From Bacteroides luti (GTDB taxonomy: Bacteria > Bacteroidota > Bacteroidia > Bacteroidales > Bacteroidaceae), in contig NZ_FQTV01000019.1 of assembly GCF_900128905.1 (NCBI RefSeq), forward strand, positions 1 through 64,000: a stretch of DNA of 64,000 nt. The letters run 5' to 3'. Each line of letters begins with the position of its first letter. The stretch's first letter is position 1. The notes beneath the pieces are model-generated. The model was not told where the DNA came from and searched no databases. It saw only the letters and a program-made list of their open reading frames with translations. Positions 59,012-64,000 of the stretch are shown piece after piece. The position numbers were made by a program, and so were the translations under genes.

Positions 59012-60850
59012 ATGAAACGATTTGTAAACCTTCTGATCTTTTATTTGTTCTTTTTTTGCTTTACTGTCTTTTCAAAAGAGGTAAAACAAGATGAGGCTTT
59101 CAAAGTAGCTTCTAACTTTGTAAGCCAACATTGTACTGTTTTTACAAGATCTTTGCCATCTTTATCATTAGTATATATATGCTCAGATGTGCAAACTAAA
59201 TCAGCCTCTGGAAGTAATGTGTATTATTATGTTTATAATATTACTTCATCAAATGGATTTGTTGTTATTTCCGGAGATGATCGCGCTTTTCCCGTTTTAG
59301 GTTACTCGGATAAAGGGAGCTTTGATTCGGATAGTATTCCGGATAATTTTCGCTATTGGCTGAATGAATATAGAAAACAGATAGCTTGGGTAATTGAAAA
59401 TGGAAAAATTCAGTCGCAGACTGTAGGAGAACAGTGGACTGCTTTGCAAAGTGGGAAGGTATTAACTGCTGAAAATAGTAGCGTGTTGTTACAAACAGCA
59501 CTTTGGAATCAAATGAAACCCTATAATAATAAATGTCCTTACAATAGCAGTGGTTTGAAAAGATGCCCAACAGGATGTGTTGCAACAGCAATGGGCATAC
59601 TTATGAAGTATCATCGCTGGCCTCTAAAAGGAATAGGAAATCATAGCTATGTATCTAAAACTCTAAACAAAGCATTATATGCTGATTTTGAGTTGGATTA
59701 TATATGGGATGATATGCTTGATGAATATAAGGTGGATGGAGTAACTAACTTGTGGAATGATAATCAGGATTGGATGGTATCAACCTTGATGTATCACTGT
59801 GGTGTAGCTTCTGAAATGGATTATTCCTCAAACAGCAGTGGAGCATACACTTATAATGCGGTAAAAGGAATGATAGAATATTTTGGCTACGATAAGTGTA
59901 TGCGTTTATTGCCTAGAGAATATTATAAAGATGATGAATGGAGCCAAATGATACGTAATGAATTAGATAACTCACGCCTTGTAATGTACGGTGGTTCTAA
60001 TGAAGGTGGAGATGGACATCAATTTATTTTTGATGGATATAACTCTAACGGATATTATCATGTGAACTGGGGTTGGGGAGGTCTTTCAAATGGATATTTT
60101 TTATTAAGTTCACTAGATCCTGAAACGCAGGGAACTGGTGGTAATAGTGGAACTGGATTTTCTATTGATCAGGAAATGGTTGTTGGAATAAAGAAAGCAG
60201 AACAAAATTCAGATTATGTGACTAATCTATATCTCACTTCTTACAATGATGTAAATGGTCTGTTTATGAATGAAAGTAATGTTGAAGTTAATAAAGATTT
60301 TAATGTATCTATTGTTGCATATAACTATTGTTTAAAGGCGTTTTCAGGAATGATTGGTATAGGATTGGTCAATGAATCTAATGAATTGAAAGAAATCGTA
60401 GGCGGAGGCAAAATGGATAGTTCTCTCTCTTTTTTAAGACTAGTTAGTGCTGTATTACCATGCAAAATAACGACAAACCTTTTGGCTACAGATAAACTCC
60501 AACCATTTTATAGTGATGACGGAGTAATTTGGAAAAGAATTCGAGGTAGTAATAATACTATCAATGAATTGTCTGTAAATAATCCAACTGCAATTAATTA
60601 TAAAACTTCTGATACTCAGATAAAAGTTTTTCTTAGTGAAGATGAATCTACTTTATCTGTGAGTATACCTTTAGAATTTGAGGCAAAACAAGTATCTATC
60701 TTTAATATAGATGGACGAATGATAAATCAAATAAATGTGAGTGATAATGTGGTATTATACATCCCAGTAAATAAATTACCAAAAGGTTTGTATGTTGCAT
60801 TGATAAAAACAAAGAATGGTATGGATAGTTTTAAATTTATCAAGAAATAA
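59012..60850 (+). CDS. C10-family cysteine protease with type IX-like sorting tail
   Basis: A 612-residue secreted protease of the streptopain/PrtT family. Signal peptide, then an inhibitory Spi-like prodomain (about 25-130), then the catalytic domain: RCPTGCVATAMGILMKYHRW holds the nucleophile Cys near 188, and GGDGHQFIFDGYNSNGYYHV with NWGWGG holds the His near 350. The last 70 residues (QVSIFNIDGRMINQINV, KGLYVALIKTKNGMDSFKF) match a Por-secretion C-terminal sorting domain, cleaved during type IX export. The residues between about 400 and 540 are beta-rich. With the preceding SusCD genes it suggests external protein digestion and peptide uptake. The start at 59012 directly precedes the signal. 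Confidence 0.87.
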   Translation: MKRFVNLLIFYLFFFCFTVFSKEVKQDEAFKVASNFVSQHCTVFTRSLPSLSLVYICSDVQTKSASGSNVYYYVYNITSSNGFVVISGDDRAFPVLGYSDKGSFDSDSIPDNFRYWLNEYRKQIAWVIENGKIQSQTVGEQWTALQSGKVLTAENSSVLLQTALWNQMKPYNNKCPYNSSGLKRCPTGCVATAMGILMKYHRWPLKGIGNHSYVSKTLNKALYADFELDYIWDDMLDEYKVDGVTNLWNDNQDWMVSTLMYHCGVASEMDYSSNSSGAYTYNAVKGMIEYFGYDKCMRLLPREYYKDDEWSQMIRNELDNSRLVMYGGSNEGGDGHQFIFDGYNSNGYYHVNWGWGGLSNGYFLLSSLDPETQGTGGNSGTGFSIDQEMVVGIKKAEQNSDYVTNLYLTSYNDVNGLFMNESNVEVNKDFNVSIVAYNYCLKAFSGMIGIGLVNESNELKEIVGGGKMDSSLSFLRLVSAVLPCKITTNLLATDKLQPFYSDDGVIWKRIRGSNNTINELSVNNPTAINYKTSDTQIKVFLSEDESTLSVSIPLEFEAKQVSIFNIDGRMINQINVSDNVVLYIPVNKLPKGLYVALIKTKNGMDSFKFIKK

Positions 60851-60880
60851 GAACTAGTTTTTGTTTTGGGAACTTACTTA

Positions 60881-60926
60881 AAAAAATCCGAGCCACCAAT
60901 TTAATAGGTGACTCGGATTTTTTTTA
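60881..60926. terminator. Bidirectional terminator between C10 and M16 genes
   Basis: AATCCGAG-CACC pairs with GGTG-CTCGGATT (one mismatch), with A and T runs outside, serving both converging genes. Confidence 0.85.
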
Positions 60927-60955
60927 TGCATTTTAAAGTTTTATGGATAGTAGAT

Positions 60956-63853
60956 TTAGAATAGGGCGTCTTTATCATTAAAAAGTTTATTCTCGCTTAG
61001 TCTTATAACTTTACCAAACTTTTTCAAATCATCTGTTTTAATGTTTTTCGGATTTCCCATAATGGCAATACCTATAGAATGACCTTTGATATTCTTTAGA
61101 TAGAAGTTATAAATATCATCAAAGGTAAGAGCGTCTATTTTAGATAAGTTCTCTTTTGCAGGATCTTCTACGTATCCAAGTTTTTTGTAACTCTCATATA
61201 CTCTTGCTTTGTATCTGAAATCAGGATGAGTTGTTAATGCTTCCTGACGTAAGTAGCTTTTGATATTTTCCAAACGCTCAGGATTCTTAGGCATATCATT
61301 CAATAAACCCATGAAAACAGAAAGTGCATCTATTGCTTTATCATTTTGGGTACCTATACTTCCGGAAAAATAGGTTGGCTTATCTTTCAATCCCGTGCTT
61401 CCTACATAAGCACCTGCTGTATATGCCATTGAACGTTTTTCTCTGATTTCATTTAAGACAAGTCCATTGAACCCTCCAGAGAAATACTGATTAAATGCAT
61501 CTCGTAATACATCATCTTTTTTATCATAATTTTCTCCGGGCATAAAAAACATTATCTGACTTTGCTCAGCATCAGTATTTGGCAGGAAGTAAACCGTGTT
61601 TTCAGTATATGCTGCAAAGTCTTTTACTATAGGTGACTTGCTCTCCTTTTCGTTAGCCACTAAAGGTAGATTCTTACTTAATATATCATATACTTGATCA
61701 AAGTCCATATTGCCAACGTAATATATTTCTGCTTCATAATTAGATGCGCGGTTTATATCGCCAGTAAGTTCTGCAATTTGAAGTTCATATACTTCTTTGT
61801 CTGTTAGGTCTTTAATATAATCTGATTTATTTTGATATTTTAGGTACTCATTTAAAGCCGCAGTAAGAATCTGACTATTTTGTTTTTGAACAGATCGGCC
61901 TCCGAGTGCACTTCCTTTTAGTTGACTTAGTTGCTTATCATCCAGTTTTGGCATTAATATTTGTCGGGATAGTAACTGACATGCTTGAACTAAAGTATTA
62001 TCGTACCCTCTTAATGTTATATTTAAATAGCTATCATTAGCTTGCACATCACAAGTAGCATTTAATTTACTAAATTCTTTTTTAAGTTCTTGCGCATCAT
62101 ACGAGCCCATAATTCCAGCATTATTCATTAAAGAAGCAGCGTAACCTAATTTTGGGAAAACTTCTGTTCCTGCTCCATAACGAATTTGAAGACTAAATAC
62201 ATTATTTTCTGTGTTTTTTGTATAATATAGTTTTGAACGTTCATTTATTTTCTTTATTTGAACATCATCAAAATTCATAAATTTTTCTTCAACTTGTCCT
62301 ATTGGTAAGCGTTTGAATTGCGATGCATATAGAGATGATTGTCCTACTGGTGCTTCTACTGGTTTATATTTAGGCTTTTCTATTTTGCCTTCTTTACTCG
62401 GTTTGCCTTTTTCAACATATAGTGCAAGGTAATTTTCGGATAAGTACTTTTTTGCTACTTTCTTTATATCGTCAATGGTAACAGCCATTACTTTGTCTTT
62501 GTATCCCAAAGCATCTCCTAAATCTTGTTCATTAATAAATGCATTCAGCAAAATATCGGCTTTACTTGAGTTATTCTCCATTCTCAAGTCAAAGTCACGG
62601 CACATATTTGCTTTAACTGCATTAATAACCCAGTCTTCAATATCTCCGTTTGCAACTTTTTGTATAGCTTTAATTATTTTTTTCTCAGTTCCTTTGTTTG
62701 ACTCAAAAAGTTTTTGATTTTCATCATATAATGGAATAGCAGTAATAAGGCAACGTCCTTGTTCTCGTAATGAAACTAATGATGCCGAGCAGCCTCCAAT
62801 ATCTCCGTCAATTTTTAATTTATCAAGTGTTCCGGTTAAACCTGAATTTTGAAGTAACTCCATTGTTATTTCCAATGGAATTTCATCGGGGTCTCCACTT
62901 TTTACTCCTTGATATACAAGGTGCACGCTAGGGTTATGTCCTACTTTTGCTATAGATTGCTTACGACCACTAATGTTAAGGTCTGGGTAAGTTTTACGCT
63001 CTGGAATAGTCTTTTTCTCTAATTGGCCGAATGTGGCAGCAATACGGGCACTGATTTGTTTTGCATTAACGTTTCCTACTATAATAAGTACCATGTTTTC
63101 TGGAGCGTACCAGTTATTGTAAAAATCAATAAGTTTGCTTATTCTTGGGTTTTTTAAATGCTCTCCTAAGCCTATTATAGGACGTGAATATGGATGCCCT
63201 TCAAATGATTTTTCCAGAATGAAACTGTTTATAGCATTTCCAGGGTTATCTTTTGAACGATTATATTCTTCGTAAACAGTTTCTAACTCTGTTTGAAAAG
63301 TACGAAACACCGGGTGAATAAAACGTTGAGAAGAGATTTCTAGCCACTTGTTTAATTGAAATGCGGGGAATGAGTTGTAGTACATTGTTAAATCGTAACT
63401 AGTTCCGGCATTCAGTCCTTTTCCGCCTATGCTTTCTATTAGGTTTGAGAACTCACTGGATACACTGATTTTTCCGGCTTGAACCGTAAGATCATTGATC
63501 TCTTTATTGATTGCATCCTTTTTTGCAGGATCATTTGTCTCAGCCATCTCATCGTATTTTTGCACAATCTTTTTGTAGAGAGGTTCTTCTTCCACCCAAT
63601 TTAAAGCACCTATCTTATCAGTTCCCTTAAATAATAAATGCTCCAGGTAATGAGCTAGACCTGTGTATTGTTCTGGGTCGTTAATGGAACCAGCTCTTAC
63701 TCCTACTAGGCCATATACGTCGGACTTTGTACTATCTTCCCATATGTATACGGAGAGACCGTTTTTTAACTTAAAGGCACTTAATCCCTGTGAATATGAA
63801 GGCATAGAGATTATGAATGCACAAAGAAAAATTGTAAACTTTAGATGTTTCAT
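60956..63853 (-). CDS. M16-family zinc metallopeptidase, two-repeat form
   Basis: A 965-residue exported protein. The signal peptide ends near MPSYSQ. The first M16 half has LAHYLEHLLFKG (inverted zinc motif HxxEH) and, about 80 residues on, ETVYEEYNRSKDN with the third ligand Glu. The second half (from about 530) resembles M16 but lacks HxxEH, as in insulysin- or pitrilysin-like enzymes, and forms the other side of the cavity. It digests small peptides in the periplasm. I take the ATG at 63853 rather than 63898, because it directly precedes the signal and follows a TAAATTTG -7 box. Confidence 0.9.
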   Translation of the reverse strand: MKHLKFTIFLCAFIISMPSYSQGLSAFKLKNGLSVYIWEDSTKSDVYGLVGVRAGSINDPEQYTGLAHYLEHLLFKGTDKIGALNWVEEEPLYKKIVQKYDEMAETNDPAKKDAINKEINDLTVQAGKISVSSEFSNLIESIGGKGLNAGTSYDLTMYYNSFPAFQLNKWLEISSQRFIHPVFRTFQTELETVYEEYNRSKDNPGNAINSFILEKSFEGHPYSRPIIGLGEHLKNPRISKLIDFYNNWYAPENMVLIIVGNVNAKQISARIAATFGQLEKKTIPERKTYPDLNISGRKQSIAKVGHNPSVHLVYQGVKSGDPDEIPLEITMELLQNSGLTGTLDKLKIDGDIGGCSASLVSLREQGRCLITAIPLYDENQKLFESNKGTEKKIIKAIQKVANGDIEDWVINAVKANMCRDFDLRMENNSSKADILLNAFINEQDLGDALGYKDKVMAVTIDDIKKVAKKYLSENYLALYVEKGKPSKEGKIEKPKYKPVEAPVGQSSLYASQFKRLPIGQVEEKFMNFDDVQIKKINERSKLYYTKNTENNVFSLQIRYGAGTEVFPKLGYAASLMNNAGIMGSYDAQELKKEFSKLNATCDVQANDSYLNITLRGYDNTLVQACQLLSRQILMPKLDDKQLSQLKGSALGGRSVQKQNSQILTAALNEYLKYQNKSDYIKDLTDKEVYELQIAELTGDINRASNYEAEIYYVGNMDFDQVYDILSKNLPLVANEKESKSPIVKDFAAYTENTVYFLPNTDAEQSQIMFFMPGENYDKKDDVLRDAFNQYFSGGFNGLVLNEIREKRSMAYTAGAYVGSTGLKDKPTYFSGSIGTQNDKAIDALSVFMGLLNDMPKNPERLENIKSYLRQEALTTHPDFRYKARVYESYKKLGYVEDPAKENLSKIDALTFDDIYNFYLKNIKGHSIGIAIMGNPKNIKTDDLKKFGKVIRLSENKLFNDKDALF

Positions 63854-63876
63854 ATTAAAATAATTGAATGTTATTG

Positions 63877-63884
63877 CAAATTTA
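63877..63884 (-). promoter_or_regulatory. -7 box of the M16 peptidase gene
   Basis: Read on minus: TAAATTTG, perfect TANNTTTG, 23 nt before the ATG. No clear -33. From here to the window end at 64000 I see only AT-rich sequence. Confidence 0.5.
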
Positions 63885-64000
63885 AAATATATAATCAAAA
63901 TATGTACTTAATTTACTATTTTTTTATTTAAAATATTTGAGATAATAGTATATATATGTTTAGTATTGAATTATGTTATATTGTCTTATAATGTATATAG

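Overview
The window looks like chromosomal DNA of a Bacteroides-type bacterium (phylum Bacteroidetes). Reasons: low GC; two SusC/SusD outer-membrane uptake pairs; a gldH lipoprotein gene; a NigD-like lipoprotein; a shape operon mreBCD-mrdA-rodA; and many promoters of the Bacteroidetes form TTTG-N19-21-TANNTTTG. I cannot name the species from sequence alone.

Layout. 1-767 is non-coding and holds two nested inverted-repeat elements and a phased array of TGTACA sites. 768-5319 (minus) is a tight run: PASTA protein, rluD, ddl, an acyltransferase and a NigD-like lipoprotein. 5438-9782 holds rpmH, efp, a family 2 glycosyltransferase, radC, a DUF59 protein, lpxH and rplS. 9936-14573 is a three-gene run with a 5'-nucleotidase split over two genes, then a GH3/beta-lactamase fusion. 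14579-20674 holds a PorT-like barrel, a ferredoxin, an aminotransferase, ribBA, an LptF/G permease and a START-like protein. A Met-anticodon tRNA follows, then a GH28 enzyme, a DUF554 protein and purH. 25364-31111 is the rod-shape operon. 31131-35062 holds gldH, a PSP1-domain protein, holB and metF. Then come a DsbA-fold protein and a small cupin.

36976-45835 is a polysaccharide-type locus: SusC and SusD on minus, and a divergent GH2 beta-galactosidase-like enzyme on plus. 45836-48430 is a second repeat-rich island carrying a pentapeptide-repeat protein, a PhnA/YjdM-like protein, a structured small RNA, a decayed fragment of a GH29 alpha-L-fucosidase and more repeat elements, bounded by tRNA-Lys. 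48694-52983 is housekeeping: an AI-2E-type transporter, tdk, rsmI, a coiled-coil lipoprotein and a YjjG-like nucleotidase. 53380-60850 is a second SusC/SusD system with a DUF4843 lipoprotein and a C10 cysteine protease, which suggests peptide or protein use. 60956-63853 is a large M16 peptidase.

The most unusual signal is non-coding. TGTACA palindromes repeat at exactly 22-bp steps at 639, 661, 683 and at 47806, 47828, 47850, 47872. Each array is preceded by the same header, a CCCG/CGGG hairpin and GGCGGGAGGTTGA, with the same 8-nt gap to the first site. A degenerate pair (46183, 46205) keeps the 22-bp step. Each array lies beside a composite element made of tandem 8-9 bp words in outer inverted arms around a central hairpin. 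No gene in the window explains them. They look like one family of phased protein-binding loci or iteron-like elements.
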